Positions 46,153 through 57,258 of a stretch of DNA of 64,000 bases are shown piece after piece. The position numbers and the translations under genes were made by a program. Source of the stretch: Pararhizobium sp. YC-54 (GTDB lineage Bacteria; Pseudomonadota; Alphaproteobacteria; Rhizobiales; Rhizobiaceae); assembly GCF_025847205.1 (NCBI RefSeq), contig NZ_JAOYTH010000019.1, positions 1 through 64,000 on the forward strand. Direction: 5' to 3'. A model generated the notes under the pieces. That model was not told the origin of the DNA. It worked only from the letters and a program-made list of their open reading frames with translations, and ran no database searches. How positions within the stretch are numbered: position 1 is the first letter of the stretch; every line of letters begins with the position of its first letter.

Positions 46153-46624
46153 ATGTCGACCGTCGTCTCTCTGCGAGAAGCCCTCGCCACCGACGAGGCA
46201 TTCGTGCTCAGGCTTGAGAAATTCTTCCTCCGCCGGTGCGTCGAGCATGAGGGTGAAAGGTTCGCGCCGCGACCAGGGATGGGGGACGAGTTTCCGGGGA
46301 ACTGCCGGATCGTTCACTCGGACGGGCAGGACGTTGGATGCCTGACTTTGACAAGCGCACTGGGCTGCATTCACATGGATCATGTTCTACATTCTGCCGC
46401 GTTACCAGCGCAAGGGCATCGGCCGACAGATTCTTTCCCACGTTCTCTCCGACGTCGCACCGTGTCGTCAGTGTGTGAAGGCCAATATTTTGCAGTGGTC
46501 CGGTACCTTGCGCTTCTTCACAGACCAAGGGTTCACCGTGGGGTCGCAGACGCTGAGGTCGGCTATCCTCGAATGGTCTGGCCACACCGAGCACTCTAAA
46601 ACTCCCGAGATTATCAATGTTTAA
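46153..46624 (+). pseudogene. GNAT-family N-acetyltransferase gene, frameshifted
   Basis: The frame from ATG 46153 encodes SLREALATDEAFVLRLEKFF and continues to LTSALGCIHMDH (about 46383). The acetyl-CoA-binding motif then continues in the next frame: FYILPRYQRKGIGRQILSHV, GTLRFFTDQGF. One extra base near 46384 breaks the gene. Joined, it would be a normal GNAT of about 156 aa. It starts 4 bases after the pccB stop and its end overlaps the pccA start by 8 bases, so it was evidently a full operon member. Sequencing error is possible. Confidence 0.75.
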
Positions 46625-48620
46625 GAAGATTCTAATCGCCAACCGCGGCGAAATCGCCTGCCGGGTCATCCAATCAGCTAGGAAGCTCGGCATCCACACC
46701 GTCGCCGTCTATTCCGACGCGGATGCCGACGCATTGCATGTCACGCTGGCGGATGAGGCCGTGCATATCGGCCCGGCGCCGTCGAACCAGTCCTATATCG
46801 TCATTGAGAAAATCCTTGATGCAATCCGCAAGACCGGGGCCGATGCGGTGCATCCGGGCTATGGCTTTCTGTCGGAAAATGCCGCTTTTGCTGAGGCTCT
46901 TGAGAAGGAAGGTGTCGTCTTCATCGGGCCGCCGGTCGGCGCGATCCAGGCCATGGGCGACAAGATCACCTCGAAGAAGCTTGCGGCGGAAGCCGGCGTT
47001 TCCACCGTGCCCGGTCATATGGGCCTGATCGCTGACGCTGAGGAGGCGGTAAAAATCGCGGCTGAAATCGGCTATCCGGTGATGATCAAGGCCTCTGCCG
47101 GCGGCGGCGGCAAGGGGATGCGTATCGCTTGGAACGATCAGGAAGCGCGTGAAGGCTTCCAGTCCTCGAAGAACGAGGCGAAGGCGTCCTTCGGCGACGA
47201 CCGCATCTTCATCGAGAAATTCGTGACACAACCGCGCCATATCGAAATCCAGGTGCTGGGCGACAAGCACGGCGCTGTGCTTTACCTCGGCGAGCGCGAA
47301 TGCTCGATCCAGCGGCGAAACCAGAAGGTCATCGAGGAAGCGCCCTCGCCCTTCCTTGACGAAAACACCCGCCGCGCCATGGGTGAGCAGGCCGTCGCAC
47401 TCTCAAAGGCCGTCGGCTACCACTCCGCCGGCACGGTCGAGTTCATCGTCGATGGCGACAGAAATTTCTACTTCCTCGAAATGAACACCCGCCTGCAGGT
47501 CGAGCATCCCGTCACGGAACTGATCACCGGCATCGACCTTGTCGAGCAGATGATCCGGGTCGCGGCGGGCGAGAAACTATCCTTCGGTCAGGACGATGTC
47601 CGCTTAAATGGCTGGGCGATCGAAAGCCGGCTCTATGCCGAGGATCCCTATCGCAACTTCCTGCCCTCGATCGGCCGCCTGACGCGCTACCGGCCGCCGG
47701 TCGAGGGCGAAAGGCCGGATGGCACGATCGTGCGCAACGATACCGGCGTGGTCGAGGGCGGCGAAATCTCGATGTATTACGACCCCATGGTCGCCAAGCT
47801 GTGCACCTGGGCGCCTAACCGCCTGACGGCTATCGACGCCATGTCAGCCGCTCTCGATGATTTCGAGGTGGAGGGGATCGGCCATAACCTGCCGTTCCTC
47901 TCCGCCGTCATGCAGCATGAACGGTTCCGTGCCGGACGGCTGACCACGGCCTTCATCGCAGAGGAGTTTCCAGACGGTTTCCACGGCGTCGAGCCCGATG
48001 AGGACGCGGCAGGCCCGCTTGCATCGGTCGCCGTGCTCGTGCATCAAGCGCTACAGAACCGCGCGGTACAGATTTCCGGCACGATCGGCCATCACCGCCG
48101 TTTCATCGGCAAGGACTGGGTCGTCACCTTTGGCGGCCGGACGCTTGCGGTCACGCTCGATGCTTCGGCGGATGGTGGCTATATCCTGATCGATGACGCG
48201 GAACCGGTCGCGGTTGCCGGCGACTGGACGCCAGGCCGCAGCCACGCCACGTTCAACATCGACGGCACGGCCATGGGTGTGAAGATCGACCTGATTGGCT
48301 CAGCCATCCGCCTGCGCTGGCGCGGCATGGACGTGAAGGCCCATGTGCGCAGCCCGCGCGTTGCCGAGCTTGCCCGCCTGATGCCGGTCAAGCTGCCGCC
48401 GGATACATCGAAAATGCTGCTCTGCCCGATGCCGGGTGTGCTGTCCGCAGTATTAGTTACGGAAGGCCAGGTCGTCCAAGCTGGACAAACCTTGGCGGTC
48501 GTAGAGGCGATGAAAATGGAAAACACCCTCCGCGCGGAGCATTCCGGAATGGTGAAGCGTGTCGCCGTCAAGGCGGGGGCGAGCCTTGCAGTCGACGAAC
48601 TCATCATAGAGTTCGAGTGA
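46617..48620 (+). CDS. pccA: Propionyl-CoA carboxylase alpha subunit (biotin carboxylase + biotin carrier)
   Basis: A 667-aa protein. Biotin carboxylase at about 1-445: [32 protein letters not shown]-grasp loop [51 protein letters not shown] and [14 protein letters not shown]. Then a linker domain, and the biotin carrier with EAMKMEN (biotinyl-Lys about K633). It carboxylates biotin with ATP and bicarbonate and works with PccB upstream. The ATG lies within the end of the broken acetyltransferase gene. Codon use is strongly GC-rich, like gabT and the mutase gene. Confidence 0.95.
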   Translation: MFKKILIANRGEIACRVIQSARKLGIHTVAVYSDADADALHVTLADEAVHIGPAPSNQSYIVIEKILDAIRKTGADAVHPGYGFLSENAAFAEALEKEGVVFIGPPVGAIQAMGDKITSKKLAAEAGVSTVPGHMGLIADAEEAVKIAAEIGYPVMIKASAGGGGKGMRIAWNDQEAREGFQSSKNEAKASFGDDRIFIEKFVTQPRHIEIQVLGDKHGAVLYLGERECSIQRRNQKVIEEAPSPFLDENTRRAMGEQAVALSKAVGYHSAGTVEFIVDGDRNFYFLEMNTRLQVEHPVTELITGIDLVEQMIRVAAGEKLSFGQDDVRLNGWAIESRLYAEDPYRNFLPSIGRLTRYRPPVEGERPDGTIVRNDTGVVEGGEISMYYDPMVAKLCTWAPNRLTAIDAMSAALDDFEVEGIGHNLPFLSAVMQHERFRAGRLTTAFIAEEFPDGFHGVEPDEDAAGPLASVAVLVHQALQNRAVQISGTIGHHRRFIGKDWVVTFGGRTLAVTLDASADGGYILIDDAEPVAVAGDWTPGRSHATFNIDGTAMGVKIDLIGSAIRLRWRGMDVKAHVRSPRVAELARLMPVKLPPDTSKMLLCPMPGVLSAVLVTEGQVVQAGQTLAVVEAMKMENTLRAEHSGMVKRVAVKAGASLAVDELIIEFE

Positions 48621-48726
48621 CCCGGGATCGCGGGGGCGCCCGCATTCAACCATGAGGCAACTTATGATAAATCCCATTTTCGGCGCGGCCACGTCACCGC
48701 AGCCGTCGAGTGAAGAGGAGACAGAC

Positions 48727-50865
48727 ATGTCTCATAAGAAGATCGCCGACTGGTCCGTTCTCGCCGAAAGCGAACTCAAGTCCTCCCCCGATAGCCTCAT
48801 CTGGCAGACGCCGGAGGGCATTGCCGTCAAGCCGCTCTATACCGAGGCCGATCTTGAAGCCACCGGTCATCTCGGCTCGCTGCCGGGGCTGTCCCCCTTC
48901 ACCCGCGGCCCGCGCGCCACCATGTATGCCGGGCGCCCCTGGACCATCCGGCAATATGCCGGCTTTTCCACCGCTGAAGCCTCGAATGCCTTTTACCGCA
49001 AGGCGCTGGCGGGCGGCCAGCAGGGCGTTTCCGTCGCCTTCGATCTGGCCACCCACCGCGGTTATGATTCGGATCATCCGCGCGTCGAGGGCGATGTCGG
49101 CAAGGCCGGCGTGGCGATCGATTCGGTCGAGGACATGAAGATCCTGTTCGACGGCATACCGCTGGAAAAGATCTCCGTCTCGATGACCATGAACGGCGCC
49201 GTCGTCCCGATCCTCGCCTCCTTCATCGTGGCGGGTGAGGAACAGGGCGTGCCGCGCGCGCAATTATCAGGCACGATCCAGAACGACATTCTCAAGGAGT
49301 TCATGGTTCGCAACACCTATATCTATCCGCCCGAACCCTCGATGCGGATCGTTGCCGATATTATCGATTATACCGCCCGCGAGATGCCGAAGTTCAACTC
49401 GATCTCGATTTCCGGCTATCACATGCAGGAGGCCGGGGCGACGTTGGTGCAGGAGCTGGCCTTCACGCTCGCCGATGGCCGCGAATATGTCCGTGCTGCC
49501 ATCGCCAAGGGGTTGAGTGTCGATGAATTCGCCGGCCGCCTGTCGTTCTTCTTTGCCATCGGTATGAATTTCTTCATGGAAGCCGCCAAGCTGCGCGCTG
49601 CCCGGCTGCTCTGGACCCGCATCATGGAAGGCTTTCATCCCAAGAAACAGTCCTCGCTGATGCTGCGCACCCATTGCCAGACATCGGGTGTCTCCCTACA
49701 GGAACAGGACCCCTATAACAACATTATCCGCACGGCGTTCGAGGCGATGTCGGCCGTGCTTGGCGGCACGCAGTCTCTGCACACCAATTCCTTCGACGAA
49801 GCGATTGCACTGCCCACCGAATTCTCCTCGCGCATTGCCCGCAACACTCAGCTGATCCTGCAGCACGAGACCGGCGTCACCAAGGTTGTCGATCCATTAG
49901 CCGGCTCATATTATGTCGAAAGCCTGACGGCCGAACTTGCTGACAAGGCCTGGGCGCTGATGGAAGAGGTCGAGGCGCTGGGCGGCATGACCAAGGCGGT
50001 GGCCGACGGCCTGCCCAAGCGATTGATCGAACAGGCCGCCACCCGCCGCCAGGCCGCCGTCGATAAGGGCGAAGAGGTCATCGTCGGCGTCAACAAATAC
50101 CGGCTGGAGACCGAGGACGATCTCGACATTCTGGATATCGACAATGCCGCAGTGCGCACCGCCCAGATCAGGCGCATCGAAGAGACGCGCAGACGCCGCG
50201 ACAGCGCCGAGGTTCAGACAGCGCTTGAAGCGTTGACGCAGATTGCCAGCACCGGAGATGGCAACATCCTTGAAGCCGCCGTCCGGGCCGCCCGCGCCCG
50301 CGCTACCCTTGGCGAAATCTCCGATGCGCTGCGTATCGTCTTCGGAGATCATACCGCCGTGCCCGAAGTCGTCAGCGATATCTATGGCGATGCCTGCAAG
50401 GACGAGCCGGAACTGGCGGTGCTGTCGGCCCGGCTGTCCGGCTTTTCGCAGACGAACGGCCGCAAGCCGAAGATCATGGTCGCCAAGCTTGGCCAGGACG
50501 GCCATGATCGCGGCGCCAAGATCATCGCTTCGGCTTTCGGCGATATCGGCTTCGATGTGCTGGCCGGCCCGCTGTTCCAGACGCCGGAGGAAGCGGCCGA
50601 TATGGCTATCAGTGCCCAGGTGCATGTCATCGGCATGTCGTCGCTCGCCGCCGGCCACAAGACGCTGGCGCCGCAACTGATAGAGGCGCTGAAAGCCAAG
50701 GGTGCTGCGGATATCATCGTCGTGGTCGGCGGCGTCGTACCGCGCCAGGATTACCAGTTTCTGCTCGATCATGGCGTCGCCGCTGTTTTCGGCCCCGGCA
50801 CTAATGTCATGGAAGCGGGGCGGGCGGTGCTTGATCTTCTAGTAGGCAAGATACGAAATCAGTGA
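48727..50865 (+). CDS. scpA: Methylmalonyl-CoA mutase
   Basis: About 712 aa from ATG 48727 (GAGGAG upstream); an earlier ATG at 48652 lacks support. The substrate barrel includes [39 protein letters not shown] blocks (here [20 protein letters not shown]) and [11 protein letters not shown]. The C-terminal B12 domain has [20 protein letters not shown] with the cobalt-ligand His (about 593). It isomerises methylmalonyl-CoA to succinyl-CoA. It is a single-chain mutase, downstream of pccA by about 100 bases and 9 bases before the epimerase gene, completing propionyl-CoA assimilation. Confidence 0.95.
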   Translation: MSHKKIADWSVLAESELKSSPDSLIWQTPEGIAVKPLYTEADLEATGHLGSLPGLSPFTRGPRATMYAGRPWTIRQYAGFSTAEASNAFYRKALAGGQQGVSVAFDLATHRGYDSDHPRVEGDVGKAGVAIDSVEDMKILFDGIPLEKISVSMTMNGAVVPILASFIVAGEEQGVPRAQLSGTIQNDILKEFMVRNTYIYPPEPSMRIVADIIDYTAREMPKFNSISISGYHMQEAGATLVQELAFTLADGREYVRAAIAKGLSVDEFAGRLSFFFAIGMNFFMEAAKLRAARLLWTRIMEGFHPKKQSSLMLRTHCQTSGVSLQEQDPYNNIIRTAFEAMSAVLGGTQSLHTNSFDEAIALPTEFSSRIARNTQLILQHETGVTKVVDPLAGSYYVESLTAELADKAWALMEEVEALGGMTKAVADGLPKRLIEQAATRRQAAVDKGEEVIVGVNKYRLETEDDLDILDIDNAAVRTAQIRRIEETRRRRDSAEVQTALEALTQIASTGDGNILEAAVRAARARATLGEISDALRIVFGDHTAVPEVVSDIYGDACKDEPELAVLSARLSGFSQTNGRKPKIMVAKLGQDGHDRGAKIIASAFGDIGFDVLAGPLFQTPEEAADMAISAQVHVIGMSSLAAGHKTLAPQLIEALKAKGAADIIVVVGGVVPRQDYQFLLDHGVAAVFGPGTNVMEAGRAVLDLLVGKIRNQ

Positions 50866-50874
50866 GGTTCACGC

Positions 50875-51282
50875 ATGTTTGTTTGGCTCAACCACATTGC
50901 CATCGCAGTTCCCGATCTAACTGCTGCCACGAAACTCTATGAACGGCTAGGAGCTCGAGTTTCGTCACCACAATCTCTGCCAGCGCATGGTGTAACTGTG
51001 GTTTTTATTGAGTTGCCCAACACGAAAATCGAGCTGCTTCACCCTCTAGGGGAGAATTCACCGATAGCTGCATTTTTGGAGAAAAATCCTGCGGGCGGAA
51101 TTCATCATATCTGCCTAGAAGTCACCGATATAGTCGAGGCGGGAGAGAAGATGAAAAATTCAGGAATCAGGTTGCTCGGTACGGGAGAACCTTCTATCGG
51201 CGCACACGGCGTACCGATACTTTTTGCTCATCCAAGAGATATGCTTGGAACCCTGGTTGAAATAGAGGGACCCGCGAACTGA
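50875..51282 (+). CDS. mce: Methylmalonyl-CoA epimerase
   Basis: A 135-aa glyoxalase-fold (VOC) protein. The N-terminal metal ligand His is in LNHIAIAVPDL; the second half has GGIHHICLEVTDI with the second His, and the terminal Glu is in GTLVEIE. KIELLHPLGENSPIAAFL is characteristic of this epimerase. It converts (S)- to (R)-methylmalonyl-CoA for the mutase encoded just upstream. Its codons look less GC-biased than those of the mutase gene, hinting at a different origin within the operon. Confidence 0.92.
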   Translation: MFVWLNHIAIAVPDLTAATKLYERLGARVSSPQSLPAHGVTVVFIELPNTKIELLHPLGENSPIAAFLEKNPAGGIHHICLEVTDIVEAGEKMKNSGIRLLGTGEPSIGAHGVPILFAHPRDMLGTLVEIEGPAN

Positions 51283-51327
51283 TCCCATAATGAAAGCTAT
51301 TTTTGCACCCGTCTGAGAATGACAACC

Positions 51328-52260
51328 TCAGAGTTTTCTATCAGATGTCGGAGCGACGCCATACTTCGATCGATAGGCTCTACTCAGGCTCTCGGGAGCT
51401 GCAAACCCGCACATCAGCGCGATCTTGCCAACCTTTTCATGAGAGTTACGAAGCAAATTGCGCGCCCTATCCAAGCGCAAGTCGAGATAATATGCCTGTG
51501 GTGATTGCGCCACATGGCGAAGAAACAGGCGCCGAAGCTTCCATTCTGGCAACCCAATCTTCTCCGCGATATCTTTAAGCGGTATTGGGTTCTCGATATT
51601 GTTGAGCATGATATCGACGGCTTTGGCCAATCGCCTGTCGAGCCTTGGTATTGACCAGTCTACGCCGAAAGCCCCTTCCGCGCGTGACGACTCTCTGGGA
51701 TAGTAGTTCAATATTTCTGCGACACGTTTCGAAAGCTTTGGACCCTCAAAATGCGCAATCAGTGCCAGCGTCATATCCATTGTTACGACGCCACCTGCAC
51801 TTGAACAGCGGTCGCCATCAAGATCAAACAAACGATCGGCAAAGAAAGCGTCTCCATGGAGCTCTCGAAAACCCACTATGGCTTCATGATGGGCTGCCGC
51901 AGGTCTGCGCTTTAGCAAGCCAGCTTCCGCAAAAAGCAAGGCGCCCGTATCGACGCATCCCATGAGGCAGCCTGTCCTGGCTCGTCTACGTAGCCAGGAC
52001 AACAATTGGTCGCTCTTCATCTTATCGGGCGAATAAGACGCGAGCAGAATAATCGCATCGGTAGGCCCTTCGTCCAGAGCACCGTCCACATGCAGCACCC
52101 GCGCAGATGATGAAGCGGGAGCGTGGCCATCAGCGCTCAAGATTCGCCACTTGAAGATGGGCCGTAAGCTCTCCCGGTTGGCGACACGGAGAGGCTCAAT
52201 CACCAACGAAAGCGAAAGAAGTGGGAAACCTTCGCCAATAACAATCGTCACCGTTTTCAT
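51328..52260 (-). CDS. GlxA-family AraC-type transcriptional regulator
   Basis: About 310 aa from ATG 52260 (MKTVTIVIGEGFPLLSLSLVIEPLRVAN); an upstream ATG lies at 52296. N-terminal DJ-1/PfpI-like domain, with CVDTGALLFAEAGLLKRR at the usual nucleophile-elbow position. C-terminal AraC DNA-binding domain: NPIPLKDIAEKIGLPEWKLRRLFLRHVAQSPQAYYLDLRL, then IALMCGFAAPESLSRAYRSKYGVAP. Regulators of this class often control catabolism of quaternary amines (carnitine, betaine) and other nitrogen compounds. It is divergent from the acyl-CoA synthetase gene with about 95 bases between, so it probably controls the downstream CoA-ester operon. Confidence 0.88.
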   Translation of the reverse strand: MKTVTIVIGEGFPLLSLSLVIEPLRVANRESLRPIFKWRILSADGHAPASSSARVLHVDGALDEGPTDAIILLASYSPDKMKSDQLLSWLRRRARTGCLMGCVDTGALLFAEAGLLKRRPAAAHHEAIVGFRELHGDAFFADRLFDLDGDRCSSAGGVVTMDMTLALIAHFEGPKLSKRVAEILNYYPRESSRAEGAFGVDWSIPRLDRRLAKAVDIMLNNIENPIPLKDIAEKIGLPEWKLRRLFLRHVAQSPQAYYLDLRLDRARNLLRNSHEKVGKIALMCGFAAPESLSRAYRSKYGVAPTSDRKL

Positions 52261-52355
52261 GTCCGAGTCCGTACAGAAAATGTATTTTGCCGTCAAGGGA
52301 CTTGGGATGTGTAGATCTAAGCTGAGGAATGGTTAAATCAATCTAAGAGCCTGAT

Positions 52356-54449
52356 ATGCCGCATAAATTGGAACCGCTTTTTCATCCTCAAGCCGTGGTA
52401 TTCATCGGGGGCAGTAATCTTAATCCCGCACTGAAATATCACCGCGACCTGGGGTTCGCTGGAGATACCTGGATCGTCAATCCAAAGTATTCCGACCTGG
52501 AAGGATATCCATGTTTCCCTTCAGTAGAGAGCCTACCCTACGCACCTGACCTTGCCTTTGTTGCAATTCGCCGCGAGGCGGCAATCGACGTCATTGCAGA
52601 GTTGCGCCGGAAAGGGTGCAGGGCAGTAGTCTGCAACGCGGCCGGGTTTGCGGAAACGGGGTCTGAGGGATCCGATCTTCAGGCAAAGCTGCTTGCTGCG
52701 AGCGGCGACATGGCGTTGCTTGGGCCGAACTCGGTCGGTTTGGTCAATTTCATCAATCCGATGGCCGCGATGATGGATCATTTTGGTGTTCATACGGTCG
52801 ACAAAGGAGTCGCAATCGTCAGTCAGGGCGGCGGCCTGCTATGTGACGCTGTGTTCTCAGATCGCGGTCTCGCCATTACTCATATGGTCGGGGCTGGAAA
52901 TCAGGCCGTCACGGGGCTCGAAAGCTGTGTCGATTACCTGCTTGATTGTGATCGTGTTACAGCCGTCGGCCTCTCATTCGAGGCAATTCACAATGTCCCC
53001 GGACTGCGTAAGGCTGCCGCCAAGGCACTGCGTCTGGGAAAACCCATCGTGGCTATCAAATTCGGAAAGACAGAAGCGGGAGCCCAAGCGGCCGCATCCC
53101 ACACTGCGTCCATGACCGGCGCCGGTGCAGCATGGGAAGCACTATTCGATCGCCTCGGCATTATCTCAACAAACTCAGAGTCGGAGTTTTTCGAGACGCT
53201 GAAGCTGATCGACGCTGGCGCGATTCCCAAGGGCCGCCGCGCGCTTGTTACGGCTGTTTCCGGTGTGATGGGAGTCATGCTTGCTGACCATCTGAGCGCA
53301 GCTGGCTTTGAACTGCCGCAGCCGACCGGGGAGCGCGTGATAAAGCTCCGGGAAGTTCTTCCTGTCATGGCCACCCCCGGAAATCCTCAGGATGTTACGA
53401 TGGGAGCCTGGAACGACCTCGCGCGTCAGACCGCGATTTATTCAGCGTTGCTGGAGGAAGGATATGACGTCGCGCTGATGGTTCAAAACTATCCACGCGA
53501 AGGTATGTGGGACATCACGGAATATGAGGCTCAGGTGGAAGCATTGGGAGCCGCCTGTGATGGTCGGGACGTCGCGCGACTGCAACTCGCGCCCATGGTC
53601 GACTGTTTTCCTGCGCACGCCCGTCAGCACACGCAGAGCCTGGGTCTTGCCGCCATGCAAGGACTCGAGGAGTGCATGAAGGCTTTGTCTCACGGGGTAT
53701 GGTGGCGAGAACGCCGGGACGCGTTGATTTCAGATGGATTGGACCGGTTAGCGGATGTTACGCCTATTGCCCCTGCCAATAGGGTGCATCTCGATGAAGC
53801 AACGGCCAAATCCCTATTGGCGTCCGCCGGGGTGGCTGTGCCAACATCGATCGTGACAAGTCCGGAAAAGGCGCATGAGGCGGCAGAGAACATCGGCTTT
53901 CCTGTCGTTGTGAAGGCACTCGATGCACGGCTTCTGCACAAGACCGAAGTGGGCGCAGTCCGGCTTGGCCTCACCTCTCTCGAAGCGGTGTCAGACGCCA
54001 TTAAGCAAATGCGCGACGATATGCATCGCCTCGCGCCAGATATTCCGTTGCGATCTGTGCTTGTGGAATCGATGACGCGCGACGTTGTTGCGGAAGTCAT
54101 GGTTTCCATCAGCGTTGATCCATCGGTCGGTCCCGTGATGATGCTCGCCGGAGGAGGAATTGAAGCGGAACTGTGGAATGACAGCACTCTTATCGCAGCG
54201 CCGTTTACCCGACCGGAAATCGAGCGCGCGCTTGAGCGCCTAAAGGTAACAGCTCGAATTAAGGGCTGGCGCGGTCGCCCGGCCGGCGATCGGGTCGCAT
54301 TGCTCGATTCGTTGGAGGCCTTGGCGCAGTTCGCTCTGGCCAATGAGGTTGAAGAGATTGAAATCAACCCCATCCTGGTAGGACGCAGCGGAGCGGTCGC
54401 CGTGGACGCAGTCCTCAAAATTTCAGAACAGCAAAGAAGCGTCGCTTGA
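52356..54449 (+). CDS. NDP-forming acyl-CoA synthetase (acetate-CoA ligase family)
   Basis: A 697-aa fused alpha-beta synthetase. N-terminal CoA-binding domain (about 1-130: FHPQAVVFIGGSNLNPAL), succinyl-CoA-synthetase-like domains with GVAIVSQGGGLLCDAVF and KFGKTEAGAQAAASHTASMTG, whose His is the likely phosphorylation site, and a C-terminal ATP-grasp domain (AAENIGFPVVVKALDARLLHKTEVGAVRLG; EIEINPILV). It activates a carboxylic acid to its CoA ester with ATP giving ADP and phosphate. First gene of a tight operon with hydratases, a dehydrogenase and a CoA transferase. The acid is unknown. Confidence 0.9.
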   Translation: MPHKLEPLFHPQAVVFIGGSNLNPALKYHRDLGFAGDTWIVNPKYSDLEGYPCFPSVESLPYAPDLAFVAIRREAAIDVIAELRRKGCRAVVCNAAGFAETGSEGSDLQAKLLAASGDMALLGPNSVGLVNFINPMAAMMDHFGVHTVDKGVAIVSQGGGLLCDAVFSDRGLAITHMVGAGNQAVTGLESCVDYLLDCDRVTAVGLSFEAIHNVPGLRKAAAKALRLGKPIVAIKFGKTEAGAQAAASHTASMTGAGAAWEALFDRLGIISTNSESEFFETLKLIDAGAIPKGRRALVTAVSGVMGVMLADHLSAAGFELPQPTGERVIKLREVLPVMATPGNPQDVTMGAWNDLARQTAIYSALLEEGYDVALMVQNYPREGMWDITEYEAQVEALGAACDGRDVARLQLAPMVDCFPAHARQHTQSLGLAAMQGLEECMKALSHGVWWRERRDALISDGLDRLADVTPIAPANRVHLDEATAKSLLASAGVAVPTSIVTSPEKAHEAAENIGFPVVVKALDARLLHKTEVGAVRLGLTSLEAVSDAIKQMRDDMHRLAPDIPLRSVLVESMTRDVVAEVMVSISVDPSVGPVMMLAGGGIEAELWNDSTLIAAPFTRPEIERALERLKVTARIKGWRGRPAGDRVALLDSLEALAQFALANEVEEIEINPILVGRSGAVAVDAVLKISEQQRSVA

Positions 54450-54466
54450 CGCGGTGGGAGGTAGAA

Positions 54467-55309
54467 ATGCAAGGCATTGGTCCAGAAACGACTGAGTACA
54501 AACACCTCATCTACGAGGTCGATGCGGAGCACGTTTGTTGGTTAACCCTCAATCGGCCGGAGAAGCTCAACGCGATGAATCTTCGCCTCATCGCTGAATT
54601 GCAGGCGGGTCTTCTGAGGGCGGACAAGGACGACAACGTTAACGTCATCGTCATTCGCGGAAACGGCAAGGGATTTTGCGCCGGGCATGATCTCGATGAA
54701 GACGCCGCTGAAGATCGCACGTCGATCTACGAGTATCGCGCCCATTACATCCACCAGTTCGACGAGTTCACCACGCCCTGGCGCGTGACCAAGCCCGTCA
54801 TCGCCTCCGTGCACAAATACGCGATCGGCAAGGGCTTCGAGCTGTCGCTGTTCTGCGACGTCACGATCGTCACCGAGGATACCAAGCTCGGGTACAACGA
54901 AGTACGCTACGGCGTTTCGGGCCACTGCATGTTCCTCCCATGGCTCGTCAACATGAAGACCGCGAAAGACCTTCTGTTAACGGGCCGTGAACTCACGGCC
55001 GCCGAGGCCAAGGAAATGGGCCTTGTCACGCAGGTGGTGCCGACAGACGGGCTCGAAGAAGCGACCCGCAAGAAGGCTACGCTGATGGCGCGCCTGCCGC
55101 GCGAGATGCAGCGGATGCACAAGATGTATCTCAACCGCGTCTACGAGATGCAGGGCCTGCGCACGGCCACCGACTATTACCTCGAACAGGTCGCCATCAT
55201 GGGCGCTCAGCCCGTGCCCGAGTATGCCGAATTCTCGAAGATGACCGTCGAGAAAGGCCTTCGCGGTGCGCTTGACCATGCGAATGCCCGATACAAGGGG
55301 CTCGACTGA
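54467..55309 (+). CDS. Enoyl-CoA hydratase/isomerase family protein (first)
   Basis: About 280 aa from ATG 54467, which has GGGAGG 5-6 bases upstream; a TTG at 54446 overlapping the previous stop is less likely. Crotonase-fold blocks: TLNRPEKLNAMNLRLIAEL, oxyanion-hole region VIRGNGKGFCAGHDLDEDA, and ASVHKYAIGKGFELSLFCDVTI where the second catalytic acid would lie. The second oxyanion region reads KYAIGKGFELS instead of the usual GxxxGGG, and a longer C-terminal helical part follows. Its ATG is well placed for co-expression with the synthetase; the next gene overlaps its stop by 1 base. Confidence 0.85.
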   Translation: MQGIGPETTEYKHLIYEVDAEHVCWLTLNRPEKLNAMNLRLIAELQAGLLRADKDDNVNVIVIRGNGKGFCAGHDLDEDAAEDRTSIYEYRAHYIHQFDEFTTPWRVTKPVIASVHKYAIGKGFELSLFCDVTIVTEDTKLGYNEVRYGVSGHCMFLPWLVNMKTAKDLLLTGRELTAAEAKEMGLVTQVVPTDGLEEATRKKATLMARLPREMQRMHKMYLNRVYEMQGLRTATDYYLEQVAIMGAQPVPEYAEFSKMTVEKGLRGALDHANARYKGLD

Positions 55310-56472
55310 TGGACTTCGCACTGACCGACGAACAGGCGCTGCTGTTCAAGACCGCGCGGGATTTCTGTGAGAAAGAATTGATTCCGCACGAGCATATCCT
55401 CGAGAGGACGAACGAGCTCCCAAGGGAGCTCGAGATGGACATCCGGCGCAGGGCAATCGAGATTGGCCTTCACGCCTGTAACATGCCCGAAAGCGTTGGT
55501 GGTGCGGGGCTTGATTGCGTGTCGTTCACGCTCGTCGAGAAGGGGCTTTCCCGTGCTTCACTTGCCCTTGCCGAATGTGTGCGACGACCCAACAGCATTC
55601 TAGGGGCCTGCATCGGCGACCAGATCTCGCACTACCTCGAACCCGTTATGCGGGGCGAGAAGCGGGAATGCATCGCGATGACCGAACCCGACGCCGGGTC
55701 GGACCTCAAAAGCATGAAGTGCCGAGCGGTGAAGGACGGCGGCGACTGGGTGATTAACGGCACCAAGCACTTCATCTCGAATGCGCAGATCGCCGACTTC
55801 GTGATCCTTTTTGCCGCGACCGGTGAAGACGAAACCCCCATGGGGCCGCGCAAGCGCATCTCGTGCTTCTTCGTCGACCTCAACGCTCCCGGCGTCGAAG
55901 TGGCTCCCGGCTACGATCACATGGGTCATCGCGGCTATTATAACAATATCCTCCGCTTCGACAACGCCCGGGTCGGCGACTGGCAAATGGTTGGCGGCGA
56001 GGGAGAAGGCTTCAAGGTCGTCAGTGAATGGCTCGGGCCAGGCCGCCTGACTGTCGCGGCGGTTTGCCAGGCGCGCGCCGAACGCGCCTTCGAGGTCGCT
56101 CTCGACTACGCCGCTCAGCGAAAGCAATTCGGACAGGTCATTGGCAAGTTCCAGGGCATTAGCTTTCCCCTTGCGGACATGGCCACCGACATCCGCATCG
56201 GTGATCTCCTCCTGATGAATACCGCGTGGAAGGTCGATCAGAACAACTCCGACACGGCGGCCGACTGCGCGATGGCGAAGGTCTGGTGTTCGGAAATGCT
56301 GGGACGTGTAGCCGACCAGGCGATTCAGACTTGCGGCGGCATGGGCGTGATGGCGGATCTTCCGCTCGAGCGAATTTACCGCGACGCCCGAGTAGAGCGC
56401 ATCTGGGAAGGCACCAGCGAGATCCAGCGCCACATCATTTCCCGGCAGCTTCTAAGGCCTCTTGGAGCATAA
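55309..56472 (+). CDS. Acyl-CoA dehydrogenase
   Basis: A 387-aa FAD-dependent acyl-CoA dehydrogenase. [24 protein letters not shown] starts the helical domain. The middle beta-domain has [18 protein letters not shown] and the block [20 protein letters not shown]. The C-terminal helical domain has [51 protein letters not shown]. The Glu of [15 protein letters not shown] is the candidate base. It introduces the 2,3-double bond into an acyl-CoA, using ETF as electron acceptor; the etfA relic at 36 kb is broken, so a chromosomal ETF must serve. Confidence 0.92.
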   Translation: MDFALTDEQALLFKTARDFCEKELIPHEHILERTNELPRELEMDIRRRAIEIGLHACNMPESVGGAGLDCVSFTLVEKGLSRASLALAECVRRPNSILGACIGDQISHYLEPVMRGEKRECIAMTEPDAGSDLKSMKCRAVKDGGDWVINGTKHFISNAQIADFVILFAATGEDETPMGPRKRISCFFVDLNAPGVEVAPGYDHMGHRGYYNNILRFDNARVGDWQMVGGEGEGFKVVSEWLGPGRLTVAAVCQARAERAFEVALDYAAQRKQFGQVIGKFQGISFPLADMATDIRIGDLLLMNTAWKVDQNNSDTAADCAMAKVWCSEMLGRVADQAIQTCGGMGVMADLPLERIYRDARVERIWEGTSEIQRHIISRQLLRPLGA

Positions 56473-56474
56473 GC

Positions 56475-57257
56475 ATGAGCGACGTCAAAATCGAACGCAA
56501 TGGAAGAGTCCTCGAGATCACGCTTGATCGCCCGAAGGCGAACGCGATTAACGCCGCCACGAGTAAAGCCATGGGAGAGGCGTTCCGCCAGCTTCAGGAA
56601 GATGACGACCTTTCAGTAGGCGTTATCACAGGTGGTGGCGAGCGGTTCTTTTCGGCGGGCTGGGACCTCAAGGCGGCCGCCGACGGCGAAGCTCCGGACG
56701 CCGATCAAGGTGTAGGGGGTTTTGCCGGCATCACCGAATATTGGGACCTGAAGAAGCCCGTTATCGCTGCCGTCAATGGCATGGCGCTCGGCGGCGGTTT
56801 CGAATTAGCGCTGGCGGCAGACATGATTGTCGCCGCCGAGCACGCCGAGTTCGCCCTGACGGAAGCCGCCATCGGCCTGATCGCCGATGCCGGAGGCGTG
56901 ATCCGACTTCCGCGTCGCCTTCCTCGAGCGATCGCGATGGAGATGATGATGACGGGTCGCCGCGTTACAGCTACCGAGCTCGCCAATTGGGGTCTCATAA
57001 ACCAGGTCGTTTCCGGCGACAAGCTGATGACCGCCGCACGGGAGCTTGCCGGGCGGATCGCGGCCTGTGCACCGCTTTCACTGCAGGCGATCAAGGAGAT
57101 TGACCGCGCCACCGAGGGCAACAGCGAGCGTGAGGCGTACCGTCTCATGCGCGAGACTGACCTCCCGGTCTATCGACGAGTCTACGCGAGTGAGGACGCC
57201 GCCGAAGGCATGGCTTCGCTGTCGGAGAAGCGCTCCCCGAACTGGAAAGGACGTTAA
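56475..57257 (+). CDS. Enoyl-CoA hydratase family protein, CaiD-like (second)
   Basis: About 260 aa from ATG 56475, two bases after the acyl-CoA dehydrogenase stop. Crotonase blocks: [60 protein letters not shown], and [25 protein letters not shown] with a catalytic acid candidate. The sequence pattern ([33 protein letters not shown]) resembles carnitinyl-CoA dehydratase CaiD rather than fatty-acid hydratases. It would hydrate or dehydrate the enoyl-CoA made by the neighbouring dehydrogenase. Together with a CaiB-type transferase this hints at a carnitine- or betaine-like substrate, not proven. Confidence 0.87.
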   Translation: MSDVKIERNGRVLEITLDRPKANAINAATSKAMGEAFRQLQEDDDLSVGVITGGGERFFSAGWDLKAAADGEAPDADQGVGGFAGITEYWDLKKPVIAAVNGMALGGGFELALAADMIVAAEHAEFALTEAAIGLIADAGGVIRLPRRLPRAIAMEMMMTGRRVTATELANWGLINQVVSGDKLMTAARELAGRIAACAPLSLQAIKEIDRATEGNSEREAYRLMRETDLPVYRRVYASEDAAEGMASLSEKRSPNWKGR

Positions 57258-57258
57258 G

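Noticed and set aside
46370..46400. Programmed frameshift in the GNAT gene between pccB and pccA
   Set aside because: No slippery heptamer or stimulatory hairpin is evident at the break; a simple indel or sequencing error is more likely.
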